Source: Clostridiales bacterium UBA4080 (GTDB lineage: Bacteria > Bacillota > Clostridia > Lachnospirales > Vallitaleaceae). From it: DNA of 64,000 nucleotides. Under the pieces are notes generated by a model. The model ran no database searches and was not told the DNA's origin. It worked only from the letters and a program-made list of their open reading frames with translations. The stretch spans positions 1 to 64,000 of the forward strand of contig DFYO01000054.1 in the NCBI GenBank assembly GCA_002381865.1, read 5' to 3'. The position numbers and the translations under genes were made by a program. Shown here piece after piece: positions 23,601 through 31,928 of this stretch (positions are counted from its first letter, which is position 1; each line of letters starts with the position of its first letter).

Positions 23601-25012
23601 GCGATACAAAGCCTCAGAGTGTAGAAATACTAATGAAGAATTTAATTAAAGTGAACAGCCTTGTGCCTAATAGGAATTATTATCTTAGAGTTAAGACTAG
23701 GGTTACAATTACAGGACCTGACCAGGGACAACTAATTGTAAAGGACTCACCTGTTTACAGCCCTACAATTAAGATTGTGACAAGTGGAACGACAAATGAA
23801 TATGATGGTACAGTAGATCCGGACCTTGAGATTCTTCCAACTGAGGATTATGAAATTATTTATAATCCAAATACCAAGGAATTAGAATTCAGATTCAGAG
23901 ATAACGAGACTGATGAGAGCGGAGCAAAGGATAATAATGTTGATCAAAGGCTTATAAGCAATCTAATTGCTCAAAATCAATATGAATATCAGATTGATAT
24001 TGCAGAATACAATAATAAAACCATTGATAAAAGAAGGATAACCATACCTTATAGTATTATTGAAGCCTTTGACAGCTATAAGGTATCCTTGAAAATCAAT
24101 GCAGGGGACATCATGCTAGAGCTTCCCTACGGAACAATTTCCTCAGAGGTTAAGCAGCAAGCAAGTCTATACGGAGGAGTTCCAAAGGTAAGCATTGAGA
24201 TTACTGAAATGGGCACAAATTATGTGAAGGAGCAGATGAACTCAACGGGAATTAGGTCCGTTGCAGAAGCTCAGGATATGGACATATATGTAAGAAGCAA
24301 AAACAAGGAAAAGGCTTTAAATAACACAGATAAGGAAATGAATGTTAATTTACTTGCAAATAACCGATACGAGCAGTACAGGGTAAAAAGAATGGCAGCA
24401 ATTAAGGATTATCAGAACAAGTGGACAACACTTAGCACTAATTATGATGCAGAAACTGGTTATTTATCCTTTAAAACTGCAAAAATTGGAACCTATGGGG
24501 CATATGTTGCAGAGGATACTGTTGTTTCAGCTGTACCAGGGCATTGGTCAGAGGTTTATAAAAACCAAGTGCTTTCTTCATATACCTTAGCAGGGTTTAA
24601 TAGCTATTATCCTGATAGCAGGCCAACAGAAGCAAGAATAATTCAGATTGCTTATGGAATAGCCACAGGAGCCTCAACAATAAATCTGGAGGGCAATATT
24701 TCTAATGAAATGATGAACTCTTTAGTTAAAGCAAAGATAAAAACAAATACTTCAACAACAAAAAGTCAGATTAGCAGAGAAGAGGCAATTAATATTTTTA
24801 CAAGGCTGTATGAGTTGAAAAATGAAGAGCTTATAATTCCATCAGAGGCCAATCTGAGGATCGCCAATAACAATGCAAATATTAGCAGTGAATATAAAAG
24901 TGGATTTGCAAAAGCAGCAACTATTGGAATTATAACGTCTATTGATCAATCAAGGCCAAAGGATGCGCTTACATATTCAGAGCTGTTTATACTATGGTCG
25001 AGGATTTTGTAA
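20609..25012 (+). CDS. Very large secreted protein with FN3-like modules and SLH-like tail
   Basis: A 1467-residue protein with a clear signal peptide (MKRQIVSMFMALLMFLSIPI, cleavage near NAN at residue 26). Several fibronectin-III-like modules are visible: each has a Trp early (TMDLTWKYNG; VSINWEEDWW; ITVEWILDEN) and an NxxYYFxIRAR-like strand late (NSQYYFWIRAR; NRNYYLRVKTR). The C-terminal 170 residues resemble SLH repeats (HWSEVYKNQVL; SREEAINIFTRLYEL; YKSGFAKAATIGII). GGAGGG precedes ATG 20609. It is 81 bp after the previous large protein and 13 bp before an SLH protein, so the three are probably one transcript. It may be a scaffold or adhesin; no catalytic motif seen. Confidence 0.82.
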   Translation: MKRQIVSMFMALLMFLSIPITSVNANVQIQVNSVSVDEVYYVLGENIITGLPIIRPTMTISWEDPAEWAPYPPDPGYVHDPDYYDVRVINRTRNTSSSFRILKGTEEYTNKTVDVHEKVNLDAGSFYDIQVIPYHSHLNADGTSYTMATNIGAPKNAYAITDLNVEFVTTESSIQVIWDDLGYSEFEYNITYALGDYTSKSKQEFVNNKEGQVTGLTSDSPNVQRFYDPISRRNKLAYTLTERIYPGQVYSVMVEPIVDTYNAELVMRNRNFPVIRTCSTNVQLDIFEEGEYLRLEWEIPPSFRVGQAQEEYALVEATLMQYRAGQSSNIVIFDGQSASIGYYKIPIPSKETEYQIKFLYRAVANTSKPPIEPVSNIAAYVPADLMIQPTKPFVPKLFSQEILDQLRSQGLSDAQIRDQLRANYFVPEYNYTGPINPIMTLNNTFHLLESSNSFNFIWSAFKRIDIDESSPSYGQPIFDNNVYYDIWVTDTLDSLAYASKVVSDKRYQVTDANNIITDGTNIYGYSQVLNSYYNDQAGVLQNIAPGKLYYIKVVAKKKTAQGDILSDPSIVSVYYGYNGAAYEPPILSKPPLEVKSETATSVSINWEEDWWEVISIDPDADDSLLELDEWSHEVWVDENGKIFKEIPTDRTSTYFAIYKGQEEIEAFKAYLTARIDGALVNTIAAREIDLGENASGVSDVEYKFFRMPYAQVLEAIALGKASDPDYSFEDYYSALIAADKNGTAPISWRNISPTVDTDNPEKMLYTEAGLIPNTSYLFMVYPYRELSNGSVLYSHSPTPIVVSTAPEDVIVNPDPTVPNLYISDYTDTTMDLTWKYNGDFTYEIVYSSFEDVTTAKAVVWSLPSNVNDPLYPVTGEYYEVTVRNLFPNSQYYFWIRARNTATGNVSAWSNPAPGKTRDLAAPIAPRGFGIASIENMKKFNYDEAVTNEYITVEWILDENDVPPAANATVKKAYSYILEVANNPNFIDPVYIHSTGGTSDTKPQSVEILMKNLIKVNSLVPNRNYYLRVKTRVTITGPDQGQLIVKDSPVYSPTIKIVTSGTTNEYDGTVDPDLEILPTEDYEIIYNPNTKELEFRFRDNETDESGAKDNNVDQRLISNLIAQNQYEYQIDIAEYNNKTIDKRRITIPYSIIEAFDSYKVSLKINAGDIMLELPYGTISSEVKQQASLYGGVPKVSIEITEMGTNYVKEQMNSTGIRSVAEAQDMDIYVRSKNKEKALNNTDKEMNVNLLANNRYEQYRVKRMAAIKDYQNKWTTLSTNYDAETGYLSFKTAKIGTYGAYVAEDTVVSAVPGHWSEVYKNQVLSSYTLAGFNSYYPDSRPTEARIIQIAYGIATGASTINLEGNISNEMMNSLVKAKIKTNTSTTKSQISREEAINIFTRLYELKNEELIIPSEANLRIANNNANISSEYKSGFAKAATIGIITSIDQSRPKDALTYSELFILWSRIL

Positions 25013-25025
25013 AGAAGGGAGTGCT

Positions 25026-25901
25026 ATGAATAAAAAAATTAAGAATTTAATAAAAGCAAGTATAATGACAATGTTAATTTTGGCAGTACTTCCCTTTGCT
25101 CAGGCAAAAGCAGAGGAAAGAGTAATTTGTGAGGTGAACTTTCTGTCAGAATATTCTGCAGCTATAAAGCTAAAATGGAATAATACGACAAAAACAACAC
25201 CTATCAAGATTAACAGCTGGAAAATAGAAGAAAATAAGGTCCTAAGGATTGTATATGAACAGGGGACTGATATTGCAAGCGGATGGAACGAAAGAATAAT
25301 TGAAGGAAGCCAGTATGCTTTTCCAACAAAAATTGTATTAGAGGAAAAAGGGAAAGGCGTTACGAGCTTTCCGGATATGCCAGAAAATACAGAAGCAAAA
25401 AATAGTATTTTAAATCTATATTTTAGAGGAATAATAGGAGGCTATGAGGATGGAAGCTTTAAGCCTTTGAAAAATGTTACAAGAGCCGAATTTTCCAAGA
25501 TGCTTGTTTCAACGGCGGAATATAAATTATCAAGCAGCAAAAGCGAATTTGCAGATGTTTCCGAAGGCTATTGGGCAAAGCCTTTTATTATGACGCTTGC
25601 CCAAAAGAGTATTTTGAAGGGAAGAGCACCTGGTAGCTTTGACCCAGAGGGCAATATTACAATCGGAGAAGCGGTTGCAATAATTTACAGGAGCTTTGTT
25701 TTTTATAATCAAAACCAAGTATATCCGTATAACTTGAGTAACCATTGGAGTAATAACGAATTTGTTGAAATGGTTTCATCAGGGCTGGTTAAAAAAACAG
25801 ATGCTTATTATTATCCTTATACACCAGATAAAAAAGCTACTCGTCAAGAGTGTGCAATATTGTTATCGAGAGTACTTGAGCAAGCACATCAGAAAAAATA
25901 A
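25026..25901 (+). CDS. Secreted SLH-domain protein
   Basis: A 291-residue protein with signal peptide (cut near AQAKA, residue 29), a short beta-rich region, then three S-layer homology repeats: first GIIGGYEDGSFKPLKNVTRAEF, second with FADVSEGYWAKPFI and GSFDPEGNITIGEAVAI, third HWSNNEFVEMVSSGLV. SLH repeats bind pyruvylated secondary wall polymer. ATG 25026 is chosen for GGGAG at 25017-25021; a longer frame starts inside the previous gene without a site. As the third and shortest gene of the set, it may anchor or organise the two large neighbours, which is inference. Confidence 0.88.
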   Translation: MNKKIKNLIKASIMTMLILAVLPFAQAKAEERVICEVNFLSEYSAAIKLKWNNTTKTTPIKINSWKIEENKVLRIVYEQGTDIASGWNERIIEGSQYAFPTKIVLEEKGKGVTSFPDMPENTEAKNSILNLYFRGIIGGYEDGSFKPLKNVTRAEFSKMLVSTAEYKLSSSKSEFADVSEGYWAKPFIMTLAQKSILKGRAPGSFDPEGNITIGEAVAIIYRSFVFYNQNQVYPYNLSNHWSNNEFVEMVSSGLVKKTDAYYYPYTPDKKATRQECAILLSRVLEQAHQKK

Positions 25902-26094
25902 TAGCAAGATTTGTAATGAATATTTTGTTAACAATATTGATATATATAGAAAATAATTATAGAAAATGTTATAATAATAGTGTTCGACAATAGCAAGAAA
26001 GGTTGCAAATAAAGCAAACATTCAGCTAAATATAAAAAGAAAATCGGATGGGATAGGGAACAAGTAAAGCTTGTGAAAAGGAGTGTATAAAAAA

Positions 26095-26544
26095 GTGGAA
26101 AATAGGGAAAAGGTACTTGTGTGTATTACTATTCAAGGTAATTCAAGAAGACTTATTGAAAAAGGTGCAAAAATTGCCGCAGAAAATGATGCTAAGCTTC
26201 ACATTTTACATGTTGAAAAGGGAATGAGTATTTTTCAAAATCCTGAAGCAGCAGAATTGCTAGAGAGCTTATTTGAATATGGTAAGGAGCTTGGCGGGGA
26301 AGTACATTTTGTCAGTGACCAGGAAGTTGCAAAAAGAATTGTTTCTTTTATTAAGGAAGAGGAAGTATCAAAAGTGGTGCTTGGAGAAACAATGCGAGGA
26401 AAACTATCAAAGATGATTAATAAAGATATTACAAAACATATTTCTAAGGAGACAAAGGATCTTGAGGTTTTGGTTATTGGAAGAAAGGAAGAACAAAAAC
26501 CTTCTAAGACACTTACTAATCAGGAAGCAAGCCATATGGCGTAG
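26095..26544 (+). CDS. UspA-domain protein (KdpD-like stress domain)
   Basis: A 149-residue cytosolic protein with a universal-stress-protein alpha/beta fold. It opens EKVLVCITIQGNSRRLIEKG, has LHILHVEKG as the third strand region and closes with DLEVLVIGRK. The phrase VCITIQGNS resembles the UspA domain of KdpD sensor kinases more than classic UspA. GTG 26095 is preferred to GTG 26083 because AAAGGAG overlaps the earlier codon. It stands alone between an AT-rich promoter region and a terminator. Ligand and role unknown. Confidence 0.72.
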   Translation: MENREKVLVCITIQGNSRRLIEKGAKIAAENDAKLHILHVEKGMSIFQNPEAAELLESLFEYGKELGGEVHFVSDQEVAKRIVSFIKEEEVSKVVLGETMRGKLSKMINKDITKHISKETKDLEVLVIGRKEEQKPSKTLTNQEASHMA

Positions 26545-26559
26545 AGCATTAAAGTCATT

Positions 26560-26588
26560 CGCCCTTTTTATAAAAAGGGCGTTTTTAT
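26560..26588 (+). terminator. Terminator after the UspA-domain gene
   Basis: CGCCCTTTTTA and TAAAAAGGGCG form a perfect palindrome at 26560-26581, followed by TTTTTATT. Confidence 0.92.
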
Positions 26589-26761
26589 TGCTTAAGCAAA
26601 GAAAGAATAATAGCTTCAAAATAATAGCGAATAAAGGATAGCGATAAGAAAGCCTTTTGCTATCAAACAAGCTATTGATTTTAAGATAAAAAAGGATTAA
26701 AATGTAATGGTTAAGCAAAAAAAATATTATAATAATAAGGGAACGGGTAAAGGAGCTAAAA

Positions 26762-27907
26762 ATGAAAAAAATAATTGCACTATTATTAACATTAGTAATG
26801 ACTACAGCACTGTTTATTGGCTGTGCACCACAAAATGCACTTTTAGAAATAAATGGTAAAAAAACAGCAACCTTGGAAGAAATTAAGTTTTTTGTATATT
26901 CTTTTGAACTTCAGGTTGGAGAAGAAGGAATGTCAGAGCCTAATCCAGAAGGAGAAGGGACAATTGGAGATTATGTAAGACAGCAGGCTATGGATACTGT
27001 AATTGCACTTAATCTTGTTAAGCATGTAGCTTTGGAAAAGGGATTAAAGGCAACGGATGCAGAGCTAAAAAAGGCAGCGGAGGATGCGGAAAAATATTTT
27101 TCACAGATAGACCCGGAAGAAGCAAAGGCAAAGGGAATAACTAAGGAATTATTTGAAAGAATTTTAACTAATTATGTATATTATGATAAGCTTATGGAAA
27201 ATTTGATTCCTGACGCAGAAATTGATCAGGAACAATTAAAAAGTGATTTACAGTACTATGAGATTACTGATAACAAATATGCACTAATTAAGTCAAAGGG
27301 ATATGAAGAGGCTGCAAAAAAGGTTACCGTAAAGCATATTTTATTAAAAACAGTTGATGAAAATATGAATCCTTTGGCAGAAGACGCAATGAAAAAGGTT
27401 GAAACAAAGGCGAAAGAAGTGTTAGCTAAGGCAAAAGCAAATGAAGATTTTGCAGCTCTTGTAAAAGAGTATTCAGAGGATACAGGCTCAGTTTCAACTA
27501 ATGGAGAGATTACCTTTGGAAGAGGAGAAATGGTGCCTGAATTTGAAGAGAAAGCTTTTTCAATGAAGGATGGAGAAATTAGTGATTTAGTTAAAACGGT
27601 ATACGGGTATCATATAATAAAGTTGGAAAAAGCTAGCTTAAAGCCAACAGCAGAGGAGATTGAAGTTGTTAAGGCTTATGAAAAAGAAATTGAAATGAAT
27701 GCTAAAAGAAGCCAAAAAGGAATGAAATTCCAAGAGAAGATTGAGGAGCTTAAAAAAGAATACAAAATTGTAATCAATGATAAGATCTGGAATAGTTATG
27801 AAGTAACTGGACAAACAAAAAAGGATGCAGCTAAGTCAACAGAAAAAGCTACAGAAGCAGTTACTCAGGAAACTTCAAAACCAACAGAAGCAACAACTGA
27901 AAAATAA
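26762..27907 (+). CDS. PrsA/SurA-like peptidyl-prolyl isomerase lipoprotein
   Basis: A 381-residue lipoprotein with lipobox FIGC (Cys21 by count from ATG 26762) and a parvulin-type PPIase domain at about residues 180-285: VTVKHILLKTVD, FAALVKEYSEDTGS, GEITFGRGEMVPEFEEKAF and VKTVYGYHIIKLEK. An N-terminal SurA/PrsA-like chaperone region precedes it. The tail is rich in Thr, Glu and Lys (TEKATEAVT, TEATTEK), as in flexible surface regions. It probably folds exported proteins outside the membrane, which fits the heavy load of surface proteins just upstream. Single-gene unit with its own terminator. Confidence 0.9.
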   Translation: MKKIIALLLTLVMTTALFIGCAPQNALLEINGKKTATLEEIKFFVYSFELQVGEEGMSEPNPEGEGTIGDYVRQQAMDTVIALNLVKHVALEKGLKATDAELKKAAEDAEKYFSQIDPEEAKAKGITKELFERILTNYVYYDKLMENLIPDAEIDQEQLKSDLQYYEITDNKYALIKSKGYEEAAKKVTVKHILLKTVDENMNPLAEDAMKKVETKAKEVLAKAKANEDFAALVKEYSEDTGSVSTNGEITFGRGEMVPEFEEKAFSMKDGEISDLVKTVYGYHIIKLEKASLKPTAEEIEVVKAYEKEIEMNAKRSQKGMKFQEKIEELKKEYKIVINDKIWNSYEVTGQTKKDAAKSTEKATEAVTQETSKPTEATTEK

Positions 27908-27940
27908 TTGACCTTGATTTAAACGCATACAAGGATTATT

Positions 27941-27979
27941 ATGGATATATATCTAAGATGTATATCCATTTTATTTTTG
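27941..27979 (+). terminator. Terminator after the PPIase gene
   Basis: ATGGATATA (27941-27949) pairs with TATATCCAT (27961-27969), followed by a T-rich stretch. The stem is AT-rich, so strength is moderate. Confidence 0.7.
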
Positions 27980-28055
27980 AAAATATTTAAAATAAATACA
28001 GAGATTATTGAAAACAGACTATAGAATAGAGGCAAAAAGGAGGAAGGGCTAAAAC

Positions 28056-29240
28056 ATGATTTTAGCTATGAATAATATGAGAGAAAAAATAGTTATAATT
28101 GGAAATGGCTGTGCTGGACTATCAGCGGCAGAAGCAATTAGGGAAAAAAATAATCAGGCAGAAATAATAATGATAGGTGCTGAAAAAGAACACACCTACT
28201 ACAGACCTTTGCTGTCAGAGTACATTAGCGAAGAAGAGCTTCCAAAAAGATTTTTTTTACATAATGAGAAATGGTACATTGAAAATGATATACAGCTAGT
28301 ATTAGGAGAAAGAGCTACCTCAATTAATACTGAAAGCAAAAAAATAGAATTATCAAATACTGATATGATTAATTATGATAAGCTGATTATTGCAACAGGA
28401 AGCTATAATTTTATTCCACCCATTAAAGGTGCTCAGCTTAAAAATGTAATATCGCTTAGAAGCCTTGAGGATGCTAATAATATCAAAAGATTGATTACTT
28501 CAAATAAGAAGGTTGTAATAATAGGAGGAGGCTTATTAGGGCTTGAGTTAGGCTGGCAGCTCTTGAAGCTGGGTGGAGATATAACAATTGTGGAAATGAT
28601 GGACAGACTATTGCCTAGACAGCTTGATGCAGAGGCCTCACAGATATTTTGTGAAAAGGTCGAAAATACTGGAATGAGGGTGTTGAAAGGTGTTAAAACA
28701 AAAGAGCTGCAAGGAGATGAAAGAGTAACGGGTGTAGTGCTTGAAGATAATAGCGTAATTGAATGTGATTTGTGTATTTTTTCAATAGGGATTAGAGCAG
28801 ATATAGAGCTTGCACAAAAAGCTGGAATTATCACTGAACGAGCAATTAAAACAGACAGCTTTATGAGAACTAATATTTCGGATGTTTTTGCGGCAGGCGA
28901 TTGTGTAGAGGTTGAAGGGATAAACTATGGTATATGGCCTGAAGCATCGGAGCAAGGACGAATAGCTGGATTAAGCGCAATTGGCGAAACCGAGCAATAT
29001 GAAAATATCATTCCGTTCAATATTTATAGTGGTATGAATCTAAGGTTATTTTCTATTGGAGACGTAGGGACAAAGGAAAACATTGAATATATAGTTAAAG
29101 GCAATAAGGATAATGGAAATTATGAAAAAGAGTTTTATATTGAAGATGTATTTGTCGGAGGGATTTTAATTGGAGATATAAAAAAATCAGTTAAGTATAA
29201 AAATGCAATAAGAAATAAATTGAAAATTGATGAAGTTTAA
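28056..29240 (+). CDS. FAD-dependent NAD(P)H oxidoreductase (rubredoxin-reductase/NirB-like)
   Basis: A 394-residue pyridine nucleotide-disulfide family flavoprotein. FAD-binding GNGCAGLSAAEAIR is near residue 15, the NAD-binding GGGLLGLELGWQL near 155, and the second FAD motif DVFAAGDCVE near 280. There is no CxxxxC redox disulfide, so it belongs with NADH:rubredoxin reductases, NirB-like and ferredoxin-reductase-like enzymes. In anaerobic Clostridia such proteins often pass electrons to rubredoxin for oxygen or peroxide removal, but no rubredoxin gene is adjacent. GGAGG at 28039-28043 supports ATG 28056; ATG 28068 is an alternative. Confidence 0.8.
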   Translation: MILAMNNMREKIVIIGNGCAGLSAAEAIREKNNQAEIIMIGAEKEHTYYRPLLSEYISEEELPKRFFLHNEKWYIENDIQLVLGERATSINTESKKIELSNTDMINYDKLIIATGSYNFIPPIKGAQLKNVISLRSLEDANNIKRLITSNKKVVIIGGGLLGLELGWQLLKLGGDITIVEMMDRLLPRQLDAEASQIFCEKVENTGMRVLKGVKTKELQGDERVTGVVLEDNSVIECDLCIFSIGIRADIELAQKAGIITERAIKTDSFMRTNISDVFAAGDCVEVEGINYGIWPEASEQGRIAGLSAIGETEQYENIIPFNIYSGMNLRLFSIGDVGTKENIEYIVKGNKDNGNYEKEFYIEDVFVGGILIGDIKKSVKYKNAIRNKLKIDEV

Positions 29241-29297
29241 ATGGGAAAATAGAGTCAGGATAAATTTACACAATAAATATAAATTACATAAAAATAC

Positions 29298-29338
29298 GAC
29301 AAAAACTTACAAAGTTTCACTCTTGTAAGTTTTTTTGT
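29298..29338. terminator. Terminator after the flavoprotein gene
   Basis: AAAAACTTACAA (29301-29312) pairs with TTGTAAGTTTTT (29323-29334) and a run of T follows. A-rich and T-rich flanks make it potentially bidirectional. Confidence 0.88.
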
Positions 29339-29441
29339 TGGTATTATAATTTTATTAATAGGTGGAGAACAGCTAAAGTAATAGCGCATATATATTTGAT
29401 AGATAAGCGTATAGATAGTTAGAGAGGTGAAGGAGGGGGAA

Positions 29442-30866
29442 ATGGAGATTGGTAAGATTTATTTTGAAAAATATAGGATTATTGAAAAAATCGGAAACGG
29501 AGGCAGCGGGTCAGTATTCCTAGCAGAAAATATAAAGCTTTTAAATAGGTGGGCAATAAAAATGGTTAGTAAAACCAGTAACAGCCAGTTGCTAGCTGAG
29601 CCTCATTTGCTCAAGGACCTTCGACATCCAGCTATTCCTCAAATAATAGATATAGAAGAAGATAATGAATATATATATATAATTGAAGAATATATAGAAG
29701 GATTGCAGCTGAAGATGGTCAAGCTCCAAAGCAGTAAAATAGAAGCGGATATGATAATAAAATGGGCAATTGATATATGTAGTATCCTGCAATTTCTGCA
29801 TAGCAGAAAACCAAATCCAATAATTTACCGTGATTTAAAGCCAGAGAATATTTTGCTGACACAGTCAGGTGAAATAAGATTAGTGGATTTTGGAATTGCA
29901 CGAGAATATAAGGATGAATCAGAGAATGACACCTTGCCAATCGGAACCAGAGGCTATGCTGCTCCAGAACAATATGGAATTGGTCAAACGGACGAGCGCA
30001 CAGATATTTTCTCGTTGGGGATAGTTATTTATTTTTTGCTAACGGGGAAAAATCTTTCTACACCGCCATATAAAATCCAAGAAAATCAACAATTTAATGA
30101 CAGAGTTGAACAAGAGCTTTTTATGGTTGCAAAAAAATGTAGTGAAGTATTTCCAAATAACAGATTTCAGAGCGTAAATGAATTAAGTGAAGTGCTTATG
30201 AAAATTGAGAAAGACTTCGGAATGGATATTAGAGATAATAAAGAATTCAAAAAAGCTAGTATTGGTCAATCAGATTCATTGCTTAAAGAAAAGCATAATA
30301 GAATAACAATTGGAATAATTGGTGTTGATAACGGAGTAGGAGTAACACATTTATCAATACTGCTGGCGGGTTTCTTTTCCAAAAAAAATAAGACTGCCTT
30401 AGTGGAGCTAAATAAATCAGGGCATTTCGAGGCAATTGGAGAAATAACGGATAATTATAATAAAAGAGGAGAGAAGAAATTTGTATATGATAAAGTATCC
30501 TACTATTGGGGTATTGATTACACGTATTTTGTAAGAAGCTTCCGAGAAAACTATCAGTATATTATATTAGATTTAGGTAATTATAAGTCCTCACAGGCTA
30601 TGGAGGAATTTTTAAGGTCAGATATCAGAATTGTTGTTGCACATGGTATGGACTGGAAGCTAAAGGAGGTAAAGAGCTTTTATCAGGAAACTGAAAAATA
30701 TGATTGCCAAAGAAACTGGATATATGCCTTTCCGTTTATGGATAAAAAAACAGTTGCTAAAATGAAGCCATGGCTTAAGAATCCAAAAGCTGCAATTCCT
30801 TATAATATGAATCCCTTTCAATTAAATCAAGAAACCAAAAAAACTATTCAGTTGTTACTAGAATAA
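29442..30866 (+). CDS. Ser/Thr protein kinase fused to a degenerate ParA/MinD-like domain
   Basis: A 474-residue two-domain protein. Residues 8-255 form a Hanks-type kinase: glycine loop GNGGSGSV (18-25), Lys40 in AIK, catalytic YRDLKPEN with Asp131 (Tyr instead of the usual His), DFG at 149-151 and AAPEQYG as the APE region. Residues 288-474 resemble a ParA/MinD/CpaE-type ATPase, but the P-loop reads GVDNGVGVTHLS (294-305), lacking the Lys residues needed for ATP use. No membrane segment or PASTA repeat is present. GGAGGGGG at 29432-29439 sets ATG 29442. It heads the Tad-like locus, suggesting phosphorylation control of pilus assembly or of TadZ-like positioning. Confidence 0.85.
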   Translation: MEIGKIYFEKYRIIEKIGNGGSGSVFLAENIKLLNRWAIKMVSKTSNSQLLAEPHLLKDLRHPAIPQIIDIEEDNEYIYIIEEYIEGLQLKMVKLQSSKIEADMIIKWAIDICSILQFLHSRKPNPIIYRDLKPENILLTQSGEIRLVDFGIAREYKDESENDTLPIGTRGYAAPEQYGIGQTDERTDIFSLGIVIYFLLTGKNLSTPPYKIQENQQFNDRVEQELFMVAKKCSEVFPNNRFQSVNELSEVLMKIEKDFGMDIRDNKEFKKASIGQSDSLLKEKHNRITIGIIGVDNGVGVTHLSILLAGFFSKKNKTALVELNKSGHFEAIGEITDNYNKRGEKKFVYDKVSYYWGIDYTYFVRSFRENYQYIILDLGNYKSSQAMEEFLRSDIRIVVAHGMDWKLKEVKSFYQETEKYDCQRNWIYAFPFMDKKTVAKMKPWLKNPKAAIPYNMNPFQLNQETKKTIQLLLE

Positions 30867-30965
30867 TGATTGATATGAATAAACTGCTTTATGCAGCAGT
30901 ATCGTGTATAAGATAATAAAAAGTCTAAAAAATATGTTTGAACATGGGGAAATGGGGGAGCTAAT

Positions 30966-31928
30966 ATGGCATTTGGAAAGAAAAAACTTAAGATTTTCAG
31001 ATTGAGCAAAAAGCAAGTAATTTATTTAAGTATAGCAATTGTATTAACAACTACAGTAATAGTATTAGGCGCACTTAAATTTCAGGAATATGAAAAGCAG
31101 CTGAAGGGCTTTAAAACAGGGTTGTGCAGGGAAGTATTTGTAGCTTCTCAAAAAATCAATGCAGGTGCTAGCTTTCAAGAGGGAGAGTTTTATTTAGAGA
31201 CAGCATATTCAAGTCTTTCTACAGACAAATATGCCACAAGTGAGGATTTTGGAAAAACAATTGCAATTTCGGTTGAAGCGGGTACCCCGGTTTTAAAAAG
31301 CATGCTCTATGATGAAGAGATTAAAAAGGATATGAGAGAAGAAGAGCTGAATATGATACTGCTAGCAAGCAATCTTAACAAAAATCAGTATATTGATTTG
31401 AGGATTGGGTTTGCTAATGGAGAAGATTATATTGTGCTTTCAAAGAAAAAGGTTAGAGATATTAAGCTAGAAAGTAATACAATTTGGATGTGGCTGGATG
31501 AAAAAGAAATATTGACCTTAAGCAGCGCAATTGTAGATGCATATTTGCATACGGGAACAAAGCTTTACACGGTAAGCTATGTTGCTCCTTCTGTTCAGGA
31601 TAAAGCAATTAATAACTATCCAGTAAATAAAGATGTACTAGAAATTATCAAGAATAATCCCAATATTGTTCTAGAGGCACGCCAAGGTCTGTCAGCTGAG
31701 ATGAGAATGCAATTAGAAGAAAGAATTAATAAGCTTAGCAAGGAGGCTTCAAATAGTATTGATTCAAAGGTTAAGGAAGAAGCAGTAAACAGAGGTATGG
31801 TTATTCAAAAAGAGACACAGGAAGTTAATCAGCAGGAAAATACAGAAACACAGCTACAGAAAAACAAGACAAAGGATAATAATTCAAACAATATTAAGGA
31901 GGAAACAGAAGGTGAATTCTTTTATTAA
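30966..31928 (+). CDS. CpaB/RcpC-like SAF-domain protein
   Basis: A 320-residue protein with one N-terminal membrane helix (about residues 18-38) and an SAF-like domain beginning REVFVASQKINAGASFQEG, as in CpaB/RcpC of Flp pilus systems. The region LNMILLASNLNKNQYIDLRI is the usual second half. The C-terminus is a charged, low-complexity tail rich in Gln, Asn and Lys. GGGGGAG precedes ATG 30966. It is 99 bp after the kinase gene and overlaps the next gene by 17 nt. The assignment to CpaB rests on SAF homology plus the neighbouring TadA. Confidence 0.75.
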   Translation: MAFGKKKLKIFRLSKKQVIYLSIAIVLTTTVIVLGALKFQEYEKQLKGFKTGLCREVFVASQKINAGASFQEGEFYLETAYSSLSTDKYATSEDFGKTIAISVEAGTPVLKSMLYDEEIKKDMREEELNMILLASNLNKNQYIDLRIGFANGEDYIVLSKKKVRDIKLESNTIWMWLDEKEILTLSSAIVDAYLHTGTKLYTVSYVAPSVQDKAINNYPVNKDVLEIIKNNPNIVLEARQGLSAEMRMQLEERINKLSKEASNSIDSKVKEEAVNRGMVIQKETQEVNQQENTETQLQKNKTKDNNSNNIKEETEGEFFY

